Part shown: one piece after another, positions 1-7,419 of the stretch
Layout of the letters: every line of letters starts with the position of its first letter
Position numbering within the stretch: position 1 is the stretch's first letter
NCBI GenBank assembly: GCA_021777765.1
Contig: JAJYDF010000012.1
Span: 26,532 to 90,531 of the forward strand
Direction: 5' to 3'
Origin: Pseudomonadota bacterium
GTDB lineage: Bacteria; Pseudomonadota; Gammaproteobacteria; DASZBR01
DNA: 64,000 nucleotides
Position numbers and translations under genes: made by a program
The notes under the pieces: model-generated
Told to the model about the DNA's origin: nothing
What the model saw: only the letters and a program-made list of their open reading frames with translations
Database searches by the model: none

Positions 1-1
1 T

Positions 2-880
2 TTAGTTAGGCTAAGTGAACTGGCTACTAAAAAAATTGATAAAGACCATATAACAAATCAATTAAGTGAAAAGTCAATTTCTGAATTTATTTCTGACGTT
101 TTAAATGAATTTAAAAAATCTCGTCAATTACAACATATTTTATGTTTCTATAATGCATTCGAGTGTAGTTCTAGTTTGAATTCAGAAAAGGATATACAAC
201 GCTTTGGCATTAGTAAACTGGATGATAGAGCAATTTTTTTTGAAAACTGGCATAAGACTTTTCTTAATTTTGGTAAAAGTTATGGCCATAGTTTGGGGTT
301 AGGTGAGGATTATCACTTTTTTAATGAAATAGCAAATCTATGTATTACCATTCGATTAAATACAATAAATGACATCGTTAACAATTTAAAAGAATTTAAT
401 AACTTAATTATAATATCTTCTGGTGTAGTTATTTGGAAATATTTTGAAAAATCAATAAAATTCAAACCTAAATGGGCGAAAGATATTGTTCCTGTTGATT
501 TGTCTGAATTTGAAGGATTTTTTAACATACATAATATACCTATTCCGGTATTTAGTTTAAATAATACTGGTTCAGATAATGAAATATTAGTATTAAATTA
601 CACTAAATTAGGTAAATTAACTCAATATTCTCCCCTTAATGATACAGAAGATCCTAAATTTAAACATGATATGTTATATATAAATATCGAAGATCTTAGT
701 AAGAATTCAGAAGAGATTGATAAACTAATAAATCATCAGCTAGATTGGTTAAAACAAAAAGGCAATGTTGATCAACAAAAAGAATATCTAAAACAAGTTG
801 TAAGAATATTAATTTATGAAAAAATCGCATTTCAAAAAGCGGATGATTTTATTGGGTATAGATTTAAATTGGATTTTTAA
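2..880 (+). CDS. Hypothetical protein, 5' end cut off by the window
   Basis: The reading frame is open from base 2 through to the stop at 880, so the gene begins upstream of the window. An internal TTG at 176 could be read as a start but has no support. About 292 residues are visible. The protein is rich in Asn, Lys and Ile, has no membrane segment or signal peptide, and shows no motif I recognise. Its very low G+C content and asparagine richness suggest accessory or recently acquired DNA. It is followed by 133 non-coding bases before the ORF6N gene. I assign no function. Confidence 0.7.
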   Translation, partial: LVRLSELATKKIDKDHITNQLSEKSISEFISDVLNEFKKSRQLQHILCFYNAFECSSSLNSEKDIQRFGISKLDDRAIFFENWHKTFLNFGKSYGHSLGLGEDYHFFNEIANLCITIRLNTINDIVNNLKEFNNLIIISSGVVIWKYFEKSIKFKPKWAKDIVPVDLSEFEGFFNIHNIPIPVFSLNNTGSDNEILVLNYTKLGKLTQYSPLNDTEDPKFKHDMLYINIEDLSKNSEEIDKLINHQLDWLKQKGNVDQQKEYLKQVVRILIYEKIAFQKADDFIGYRFKLDF

Positions 881-1013
881 TATAAATTATACAATGTATC
901 TAATTAGCGTATAGACATAATTCATAGATAATCATTTTGAAAGTAATTTGACATATTCTTAATGTTGGAATTTGTAGTATAATGCTTGATAATTTATACA
1001 ATTTGGAATAAAT

Positions 1014-1553
1014 ATGACCGCTAAAGTACCTGCAACTTTTCATGCCACAACTATTGCTAGTCAAATATTATTTATTCGTAATCAAAAAGTTCTAATTGAT
1101 GTGGATTTGGCTGCATTATATGGTGTCACAACGAAGCGTTTTAATGAGCAGGTTAAACGTAATATAGATCGATTTCCTCCTGATTTTATGTTTCAGTTGA
1201 CGAAAGAAGAAAAAGAGGAGGTGGTCGCAAATTGCGACCACCTTAAAAATCTCAAATTTTCGCGGACTAATCCGTATGTATTTACCGAGCATGGTGCTGT
1301 AATGGCGGCAAGTATATTGAATTCGCCTCGTGCAGTGGAGGTGAGTGTCTTGGTTGTTCGTACATTCGTTCAAATGCGACAATTGCTATCGACTCATAAA
1401 GAATTACATCAAAGATTGATTGAATTGGAATCTCGAGTAGGCAAGCATGATGAAACCTTGCAAGACTTAATCGCTGTAATACGCCAACTTATGGAGCCAG
1501 CTACTCCTCAAAAGAAACGACCTATAGGCTTTGCGCCGTGGCCTGAAGATTAA
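1014..1553 (+). CDS. ORF6N-domain protein (KilA-N related, phage-type DNA-binding protein)
   Basis: This 179-residue protein has the ORF6N domain over about residues 12-105: an opening ILFIRNQKVLIDVDLAALYG, then a conserved run around NRFPPDF-like DRFPPDFMFQLT, and a closing FTEHGAVMAASIL. The family occurs in phage antirepressors and in many chromosomal islands and is thought to bind DNA. The C-terminus (about 110-165) is a predicted coiled coil, typical of these proteins, which would allow oligomerisation. The ATG at 1014 is chosen because the conserved domain begins directly after it. The next feature downstream is a set of three hairpins and then an ATPase gene, so the locus looks like a small mobile or accessory module. 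The DNA target is unknown. Confidence 0.85.
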   Translation: MTAKVPATFHATTIASQILFIRNQKVLIDVDLAALYGVTTKRFNEQVKRNIDRFPPDFMFQLTKEEKEEVVANCDHLKNLKFSRTNPYVFTEHGAVMAASILNSPRAVEVSVLVVRTFVQMRQLLSTHKELHQRLIELESRVGKHDETLQDLIAVIRQLMEPATPQKKRPIGFAPWPED

Positions 1554-1626
1554 ATTACATAATCTCCTATTTTATCGATGTTAATAAACAATGGTTGCAC
1601 GTTTCAAGATTCTACTTTATTTGCTA

Positions 1627-1768
1627 TAACGCCAAAATTGCATTTGCAGATTTGGTGTCGTATTATTTTCTTGGTCAGTGCGACGCCAAATCTGCAAATG
1701 CAGATTTAGTGTCGTGAAATTTCATCTATATTGACGACGCCAAATCTGCATTTGCAGGTTTGGTGTCG
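1627..1768 (+). repeat. Three 34-bp palindromes at exact 54-bp spacing
   Basis: Copies lie at 1627-1660, 1681-1714 and 1735-1768, with centres 54 bases apart in both intervals and unique 20-base spacers between. Each has a left arm close to CGACGCCAAATCTGCA and a right arm close to TGCAGATTTGGTGTCG. Departures from perfect pairing are mostly G-U or U-G in plus-strand RNA (for example the G opposite T in the outer stem of all three); in minus-strand RNA these would be A-C mismatches. This suggests hairpins in a plus-strand transcript leading into the gene at 1807. No cas genes are near, and the spacers are too short for a usual CRISPR array. Confidence 0.85.
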
Positions 1769-1806
1769 CGCTTATTGATTATCAGGACATTGGCTAGGAT
1801 ACAAGA

Positions 1807-3249
1807 ATGACTAGATTTATTGGGCGAACTGAAGAGTTAAAGGAGTTGAAAAACTTACTTAATAGAAAAACTGCTAGCTTAGTAGTTCTGAAAGGACGTC
1901 GGCGTATTGGTAAGAGTAGATTAATTGAAGAGTTTGCTAAAGGCGAAACTTTCTATGTTATATCAGGTATTCCGCCGACACCCGAAACGACTCAACAATC
2001 ACAATTAGACGAATTTGCAAGACAAATGCACCTTCAAACTGGGTTGCCTGAAGTTAAAGCGGATGATTGGAGTAAATTGTTTGTATTGTTATATGAAAAA
2101 ATTAAAACAGGAAGGGTTATAGTTCTATTTGATGAAATTTCATGGATGGGATCCAAGGATCCAGATTTTCTTGGAAAACTAAAAAATGCTTGGGATTTGT
2201 ATTATAAAAAAAATCCACAACTCATCTTAGTTTTATGCGGATCTGTTACATCATGGATAGAAGAAAATATTGTCAGTAACACAGGATTTTTAGGAAGACC
2301 TTCTTTGTATATGACATTAGAAGAGTTATCACTTGATGAATGTGATCAATTTTGGAATAAACATGCAGATGAGATATCAGCATTTGAAAAGTTTAAAATT
2401 CTTTCCGTAACTGGTGGGGTGCCACGATATTTGGAACTTATCAATCCTAAATTACCAGCGGAAGAAAATATAAGGCAATTATGTTTCTCGAAAAATGGGC
2501 CATTGGTGAATGAATTTGAACATATCTTTTCAAATATTTTCTCTCAGCGCAGTGAAATATACAAAAAGATAGTTCAACAAATTGTACATAAACCATTAAT
2601 GGCGGAAGAACTGGCAGAGAGTGTTGGGTTGACACGAACAGGGCAATTTGATGATTATCTTAATGACCTTGTATTAAGTGGTTTGGTAGCAAGAGATTAT
2701 ACTTGGCATATAAACACGGTTGAAACATCAAAGCTGAGTCAATATCGCTTAAAAGATAATTACATTCGATTTTATCTTAAATATATTTTGCCAAATAAAA
2801 TTAAAATTGAAAAAAACCGATTTAAAGATTTTTCTTTAGGATTATTGTCGGGTTGGGAAACAATAATGGGCTTGCAATTTGAAAATTTGGTATTAAATAA
2901 TCATGCTGAAATTCATAAAATACTGGCAATTAAATCAGAAGATGTAGTTTTTGACAATCCATATTTTCAAAGAACAACAACTCGCTATCAAGGATGTCAG
3001 ATTGATTATATGATTCAAACTCGTTTTGATAATTTGTATATCTGTGAAGTTAAATTTTCAAAAAATCCAATTGGTGTAAAAGTCATTTCTGAGGTCAAAG
3101 AGAAAATTAAACGATTAAAAATGCCTCGACATATATCGCGTCGTCCTGTGTTGATTCATGTTAATGGTGTGACAGATGAAACGCTAGAGGCAAATTATTT
3201 TGCAAACATTATTGATTTCGGTAATTTATTATCAAATAAAATGGTTTAA
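1807..3249 (+). CDS. ATPase of the archaeal-type AAA family (ATPase_2) with C-terminal DUF234
   Basis: A 480-residue protein. The Walker A motif KGRRRIGKSRL is at about residues 32-42 and the Walker B strand VIVLFDEISWM at about 100-110, followed by a sensor-like LVLCGSVTSW. A winged-helix region (about 250-300) leads into a DUF234 C-terminus. That part contains QIDYMIQ...CEVKFSK, a D...ExK pattern like the PD-(D/E)xK nuclease fold. The family is common in archaea and scattered in bacteria, and its role is poorly known. The start at 1807 has an AGGAT 9-10 bases upstream. The three hairpins at 1627-1768 end 38 bases before the start and may regulate it. Confidence 0.85.
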   Translation: MTRFIGRTEELKELKNLLNRKTASLVVLKGRRRIGKSRLIEEFAKGETFYVISGIPPTPETTQQSQLDEFARQMHLQTGLPEVKADDWSKLFVLLYEKIKTGRVIVLFDEISWMGSKDPDFLGKLKNAWDLYYKKNPQLILVLCGSVTSWIEENIVSNTGFLGRPSLYMTLEELSLDECDQFWNKHADEISAFEKFKILSVTGGVPRYLELINPKLPAEENIRQLCFSKNGPLVNEFEHIFSNIFSQRSEIYKKIVQQIVHKPLMAEELAESVGLTRTGQFDDYLNDLVLSGLVARDYTWHINTVETSKLSQYRLKDNYIRFYLKYILPNKIKIEKNRFKDFSLGLLSGWETIMGLQFENLVLNNHAEIHKILAIKSEDVVFDNPYFQRTTTRYQGCQIDYMIQTRFDNLYICEVKFSKNPIGVKVISEVKEKIKRLKMPRHISRRPVLIHVNGVTDETLEANYFANIIDFGNLLSNKMV

Positions 3250-3336
3250 GATCAATCTTGATATAAGATAATTAACCACTAATAGAAAAGAGCTATAATT
3301 ATAGGAGATTATACATAAAAATAGCAGAGGTTATAT

Positions 3337-4608
3337 ATGAGACCAACATTACAAATGGCAGTAGATGAAGTATTTGCAAATCTTCAAAGTGATATTCAAA
3401 CGGCAACGAATAAATTTAAAAAACAATTCTTTGTTCAGCCTAATCAAAATTTAGTTGATTATATCGTCCCTGATTTAATGAGGTTAATCAAAGAAAGATT
3501 GCAAAAAAGAGGATTTACATTAGAGGATGTGTTAAATGATGCAAATGCGAAATACAGATTTAAGGAAAATACCTATTTAGAAGCTGTGTTAAATCATTTT
3601 AAAAATACTGAGGTATTTATAAAAAACAAAAACGTTCAATCAGAACAACAGTGGATGAAGATAAATTTTGCACAAATTCCTGGCCAACCAAAAGATAATT
3701 TATTTGATAAATTTAATATTAAACAACCGCAGGATTTGAGAAAAGCTGTAGAAGATATGATGAGACAACAACAGCAGCGGCAACATCAACAACCGCCACC
3801 GAAACCAATGCCAAAACCAGCACCACAACCTTCTGCGCAACCTCAACCCGCAGCACAACCTTCCCCAGGACCCAGAGAACAACAAGCAAAAACAAAATAT
3901 GGAAAAGAACAATCAGATGTTGTAAAAGCGGCAAATGCTATTTATGAAAAGCGAATAAAATTATGGCAAATGGCTTGTTTTGGTAAACAAAACGATCATG
4001 AACTTATCCCACTTTTTACACTATTAATAAGGCTTGAGCTTAAGAAAAATAAATTGAGTTTGCGTGACATACTCATTAATGATGAAGCAAGAATGATTTT
4101 TAATAAAAGTGAAAGGTTAAAATGGGCGCTAGAATTTTATGAAGATAGATTAAGAAAAGAGCAGAATAATGATGCGCGATATCAACCCAGACATGAAAAA
4201 GCAGGACAAGATAAGCCGTCGCAGGCAGAAGATCCTGGTGAGGTCCAAGGGCCAAATAGAGTAAAAAACGCAATGAGATATGCTTTAAAAGCAAATCAAG
4301 GGCCGGGGCTTTATACAAAGATGGGTTTAGATGTACTAAACCCTGCGCGAAATGATGCAGATTTGTTGAAAAAGGAAATTAGAAAAGTATTGTTGGCTGA
4401 TCATCCTGATAAAAATCCAAATGATAATCCTCAACAGAAAATAGAAAGAGCTGCGAGATATCAAGCTGCTAGCGATTTAAATGACTTATTAAAGGAATCC
4501 GATGCAATAGCTGCATATAATAGAGGTATTGCAAAAATTCGAGGTAATGTACAACCCCCATCACCTTCCTCTGCACCTAAAGCAGCTTCTCCTAAATTTA
4601 ATCATTAA
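3337..4608 (+). CDS. J-domain-like protein with duplicated helical module; effector candidate
   Basis: A 423-residue protein. The C-terminal part (about 325-405) contains HPDKNPND near residue 354 with helices on both sides, the hallmark of a DnaJ J-domain, whose HPD tripeptide stimulates Hsp70 ATPase activity. There is no G/F region or zinc domain, so it is not a housekeeping DnaJ. Residues about 45-90 and 225-270 look like an internal repeat (compare FTLEDVLNDANAKYRF with LSLRDILINDEARMIF). They are separated by a Pro/Gln/Ala-rich linker (about 140-185). The start at 3337 has AGAGG upstream. A strong terminator follows. A host or bacterial Hsp70 partner is possible; which one is unknown. 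Confidence 0.75.
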   Translation: MRPTLQMAVDEVFANLQSDIQTATNKFKKQFFVQPNQNLVDYIVPDLMRLIKERLQKRGFTLEDVLNDANAKYRFKENTYLEAVLNHFKNTEVFIKNKNVQSEQQWMKINFAQIPGQPKDNLFDKFNIKQPQDLRKAVEDMMRQQQQRQHQQPPPKPMPKPAPQPSAQPQPAAQPSPGPREQQAKTKYGKEQSDVVKAANAIYEKRIKLWQMACFGKQNDHELIPLFTLLIRLELKKNKLSLRDILINDEARMIFNKSERLKWALEFYEDRLRKEQNNDARYQPRHEKAGQDKPSQAEDPGEVQGPNRVKNAMRYALKANQGPGLYTKMGLDVLNPARNDADLLKKEIRKVLLADHPDKNPNDNPQQKIERAARYQAASDLNDLLKESDAIAAYNRGIAKIRGNVQPPSPSSAPKAASPKFNH

Positions 4609-4630
4609 TATAAATTGTTTAAATTAAAAA

Positions 4631-4663
4631 AGGCGGTCAGATTTAATCATGACCGCCTTTTTT
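4631..4663. terminator. Bidirectional rho-independent terminator
   Basis: The stem AGGCGGTCA / TGACCGCCT (4631-4639 with 4650-4658) has a 10-base loop. It is flanked by an A run on the left and a T run on the right, so it can serve the J-domain gene on the plus strand and the small gene at 4699-4800 on the minus strand. Confidence 0.9.
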
Positions 4664-4698
4664 AATCCTTTTAAAATATCAAATTCTAGTGAGGTAAA

Positions 4699-4800
4699 TT
4701 ACTTTGTTTTTTTCTTTTTCAAAGTTTTTGTCAATTTTTGTTTACGAATACGCATTTTTACTTCTCCATTTGTATTTAAAAATTGAACAATCCATTGCAT
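4699..4800 (-). CDS. Small basic peptide of 33 residues
   Basis: On the minus strand an ATG at 4800 opens a 33-codon frame ending in TAA at 4699. The peptide begins MQWIVQFLNTNGEVKMR and ends in a very basic tail (IRKQKLTKTLKKKKTK), with about twelve Lys/Arg in the last eighteen residues. A purine-rich AGGATGAG lies about 10 bases upstream of the ATG, and the bidirectional terminator at 4631-4663 lies just past the stop. Together these suggest a genuine short gene. It could bind nucleic acid or membranes. I do not recognise a family, and a chance frame remains possible. Confidence 0.45.
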   Translation of the reverse strand: MQWIVQFLNTNGEVKMRIRKQKLTKTLKKKKTK

Positions 4801-4917
4801 AAACGCTCATCCTAAGCTTCTTTTTAATATAGTAAAAATAGCTAGAAATACAAGTGACATGCTAATGTATCTAATTAGGGATTATAAGCTATAGAAATAA
4901 AAATCAATTAAGACATT

Positions 4918-5925
4918 TTATAACAATGTGCAACATCGTTTGTCATTATGTTCTTTAGCTTCGGTTATATCACTTTCAGAAGTATTTTTATCAGTTAAAT
5001 CTCCCGTCTGAGAGGGCTTGGTTGAAAGGGTTACGATCGCATGATCGTTATTGATAGATTTATAAGAGTTAGTCGCTTTTTCAATAATATTTTCATCTTT
5101 ATCATAGGTTACTTCTTTTGTTATTGCTTTAAATAGTAAGTCAGAAAATGCAGTATTTACTTTTTTCGTTATAATTGTTCCTTTTTGTATATTGGATAGA
5201 CCTAATGTACAAGAGTTGAAGATTATTGTATTTAGTTTAAAATCTTTCAGTGTTATCCTGTAATTTCCTATGTTTTTATTGTCAAGCAGTTCTGCTTCGA
5301 GCTTTAAAAAAGTTGGTATTAAAGCGTTATCATAGAGTCTTTGGAAGTATTCAATTCTTTTCGGTGTTGTTTGTGTTGCTAATTCATATGACAAATAGCA
5401 TTGTGTTTCAAGCGAAATATCTCTCATTTTATTATCACTTATAGTGTTTGTAAAAAGTGCTTGTTGTGCAGCTGACTCATTGCGGTCAAGAATTGCCTGA
5501 ATGAATTTATTTGCAGGTATTTCAATACTAATCCAAAAAGTTAATTTTTGATTCGCAAAAATGGATGAAAAAGTGCTGCTTCTTCTTGATGCTTTTGACC
5601 ATGAACGGTTCAATTTGGTTGATTGGGTTAATTTCTCAATTTTAGCTTCGATGATTGATCTGATCACTTTTTTTCTTTGTAAATGCATTTGGTTAGCATC
5701 TAATGTTTCATCGGGTAACGCGGTAGTTTGGTAAAATGTTTTTAATGTTTTAAAAGCAAAGTGTGTCTCATGACCGTCTTGGGGTTTAATAATGGCGGAT
5801 AATTCAAATATTAGCTCATTGAGTTTCAAGCCTTCATAATTTTCAGCAGTACGAATTAAAGCACGAGTATGAGATTCCAGCTCATCTTGAAGCGTAGCAT
5901 TAATTTGATTTTCTATAACAGCCAT
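4918..5925 (-). CDS. Orphan protein ending in a CaaX-type prenylation motif; effector candidate
   Basis: A 335-residue protein with no recognised enzyme domain, largely helical and without a signal peptide. Its last residues are KRCCTLL. The final four, C-T-L-L, fit the eukaryotic CaaX box, in which a terminal Leu favours geranylgeranyl transfer; the preceding Cys could be palmitoylated and the Lys-Arg adds positive charge. Bacteria do not prenylate proteins, but Legionella and related pathogens use this tail to anchor effectors to host membranes. The ATG at 5925 is preferred over the GTG at 5934 because AAGGAT lies about nine bases before the ATG. The stretch before the tail is Ser/Thr/Asp/Glu rich, like known Dot/Icm signals. 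This function is inferred. Confidence 0.7.
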   Translation of the reverse strand: MAVIENQINATLQDELESHTRALIRTAENYEGLKLNELIFELSAIIKPQDGHETHFAFKTLKTFYQTTALPDETLDANQMHLQRKKVIRSIIEAKIEKLTQSTKLNRSWSKASRRSSTFSSIFANQKLTFWISIEIPANKFIQAILDRNESAAQQALFTNTISDNKMRDISLETQCYLSYELATQTTPKRIEYFQRLYDNALIPTFLKLEAELLDNKNIGNYRITLKDFKLNTIIFNSCTLGLSNIQKGTIITKKVNTAFSDLLFKAITKEVTYDKDENIIEKATNSYKSINNDHAIVTLSTKPSQTGDLTDKNTSESDITEAKEHNDKRCCTLL

Positions 5926-6158
5926 ATTGATCACATCCTTATTATTAAATTGTTGTGGTTAATAATTTCACAAATATGCATGGTATTCAGAACTCAGTGT
6001 AAGTCTATGCGCTGATCACCGGAAAGCTTGTAAGCATGTTCTAAATTAGATTGGGTTTTAGAAACTGATGATGATTTTTTTTAAAAAACAAATGGTTGTT
6101 TACAAACACATCTTATAATAGTATGTTATACACATTTTATATCACTAATTATTCAATC
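5926..6158. other. Non-coding region holding a candidate promoter
   Basis: This divergent region between the CaaX gene and the aromatic cluster holds no gene I can support. A consensus -10 box (TATAAT, 6114-6119) faces the aro cluster. No good -35 box sits at the usual distance. A weak stem TTCTAAA / TTTAGAA lies near 6042-6066. Confidence 0.4.
6114..6119 (+). promoter_or_regulatory. Candidate -10 box of the aro/pheA cluster promoter
   Basis: A perfect TATAAT lies about 40 bases before the possible leader peptide ATG (6159) and 250 bases before aroG. The -35 region is poor, so this is only a candidate. Confidence 0.35.
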
Positions 6159-6254
6159 ATGAAGCAAATTAATTTCATTAATAACATTTCTCGTCATTTG
6201 GCGTTACGCCAAACGTTCCGTTATTTTGCTTCATATCACTATTTTCTGCCCTAG
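6159..6254 (+). CDS. Possible Phe/Tyr-rich leader peptide (attenuator-like)
   Basis: An ATG at 6159 opens a 31-codon frame ending at 6254. The last part reads TFRYFASYHYFLP, with three Phe and three Tyr in thirteen residues. It lies directly upstream of the genes for DAHP synthase and chorismate mutase/prephenate dehydratase. This is the position and composition expected of a pheL-type leader peptide, where ribosome stalling on scarce Phe-tRNA or Tyr-tRNA controls transcription. The DNA also folds: ATGAAGCAAA at its start can pair with TTTGCTTCAT near 6223-6233, and TTGGCG/CGCCAA pair inside. I see no clear ribosome-binding site and no terminator with a T run, so this could be a chance frame in AT-rich DNA. 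Confidence 0.35.
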   Translation: MKQINFINNISRHLALRQTFRYFASYHYFLP

Positions 6255-6363
6255 GCAGAAACTACTTATAACCCGGCGGGGTTCCACTAACGCAAACACA
6301 AATTCTCCAAAACCCTAAAAAAGCAGTAAAAATGCTGCATATTTGTAATTAATGAGGTGTTTT

Positions 6364-7419
6364 ATGTCTAAACCCCTAGATGATATTCGAATTTCTTCGT
6401 TACGTCCTTTGATGTCTCCTGCCTTGTTGGAAGATGAAATTCCCTTAACAGCGCCAGCAATTGAAACAATCAGTGAATCTAGAAAAATCGCTAATGATAT
6501 TGTTCAGCAAAAAGACGATCGCTTAATTGTTATTGTTGGACCGTGTTCAATTCATGATCAAAAATCGGCACTAGATTATGGTAGACGCTTATCTGAATTG
6601 ATTGCTAAATATCGCCAAGATTTATGCATTATCATGCGTGTTTATTTTGAAAAACCACGTACAACAGTAGGATGGAAAGGATTAATCAATGATCCCGATT
6701 TGGATAATAGTTTCCATATTAATCACGGTTTACGTGTTGCCCGCAAATTATTACGTGATTTAAATATCATGGGTGTGCCTTGTGGAACGGAATTTCTTGA
6801 TACCATTATTCCGCAATATATTTCAGATTTAATTGCATGGGGCGCAATTGGAGCGCGTACTACAGAAAGTCAAATTCATCGTGAATTAGCTTCTGGTTTA
6901 TCAATGCCAATTGGATTTAAAAATGGTACCGATGGAAATGTTCAAATTGCTATCGATGCTATGCGATCAGCCTCTTTTCCTCATCATTTTCTCGGTGTTA
7001 CAAAAGCAGGTATAGCAGCGATTGTTGCAACAAAAGGTAATGATACAACGCATGTTATTTTGCGTGGCGGCGCGCATAAAACAAATTATGATGCAGAAAG
7101 TGTGTCAGAGGTTTGTGCTATTTTGCATAAAAATAAATTAATTCCCAGTGTGATGATTGATTGTAGTCACGGTAATAGTTTAAAAGATCATTTACGCCAA
7201 CCTGCTGTTGTTAAAAATGTAGCACACCAGATTGCTGAAGGATCTCATAAAATAATGGGCGTTATGATAGAAAGCCATATTAATCCTGGTAGACAAGATC
7301 TCAAGAAAAAAGAAGATCTGGAATATGGACAGAGCATTACCGATGCTTGTATTGGTTGGAATGAAACGGAATTATTAATTGATTTATTGGCAAAAGCAGT
7401 ACAAAGGAGGCGCGCATGA
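6364..7419 (+). CDS. aroG: 3-deoxy-7-phosphoheptulonate (DAHP) synthase, class I
   Basis: It catalyses the first step of the shikimate pathway, condensing phosphoenolpyruvate with erythrose 4-phosphate. The protein has 351 residues, as in E. coli AroF/G/H. Visible signatures are VGPCSIHD (metal-binding Cys), EKPRTTVGWKG, GARTTESQ, GFKNGTDG, LRGG, DCSHGN and the metal ligands in MIESH. The N-terminus begins DDIRISSLRPL, closest to the Phe-regulated AroG (DDLRIKEIKEL). Phe control is therefore likely but inferred. The ATG at 6364 is chosen over the ATG at 6352 because GAGGTG ends five bases upstream. Its stop overlaps the pheA start by four bases (ATGA), indicating translational coupling. Confidence 0.95.
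   Translation: MSKPLDDIRISSLRPLMSPALLEDEIPLTAPAIETISESRKIANDIVQQKDDRLIVIVGPCSIHDQKSALDYGRRLSELIAKYRQDLCIIMRVYFEKPRTTVGWKGLINDPDLDNSFHINHGLRVARKLLRDLNIMGVPCGTEFLDTIIPQYISDLIAWGAIGARTTESQIHRELASGLSMPIGFKNGTDGNVQIAIDAMRSASFPHHFLGVTKAGIAAIVATKGNDTTHVILRGGAHKTNYDAESVSEVCAILHKNKLIPSVMIDCSHGNSLKDHLRQPAVVKNVAHQIAEGSHKIMGVMIESHINPGRQDLKKKEDLEYGQSITDACIGWNETELLIDLLAKAVQRRRA

Noticed and set aside
948..983. TTGACA and TATAAT pair before the ORF6N gene
   Set aside because: The boxes are 24 bases apart, well beyond the usual 16-18, so the promoter is not convincing.
1627..1768. CRISPR array or type III toxin-antitoxin RNA repeat
   Set aside because: Repeats are full palindromes, spacers are only 20 bases, there are three copies and no cas genes. 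The following gene is a 480-residue ATPase, not a small ToxN-type nuclease.
893..4880. Shared 15-base string AATGTATCTAATTAG near 893 and 4864
   Set aside because: A match of this length is expected by chance in AT-rich DNA of this size.
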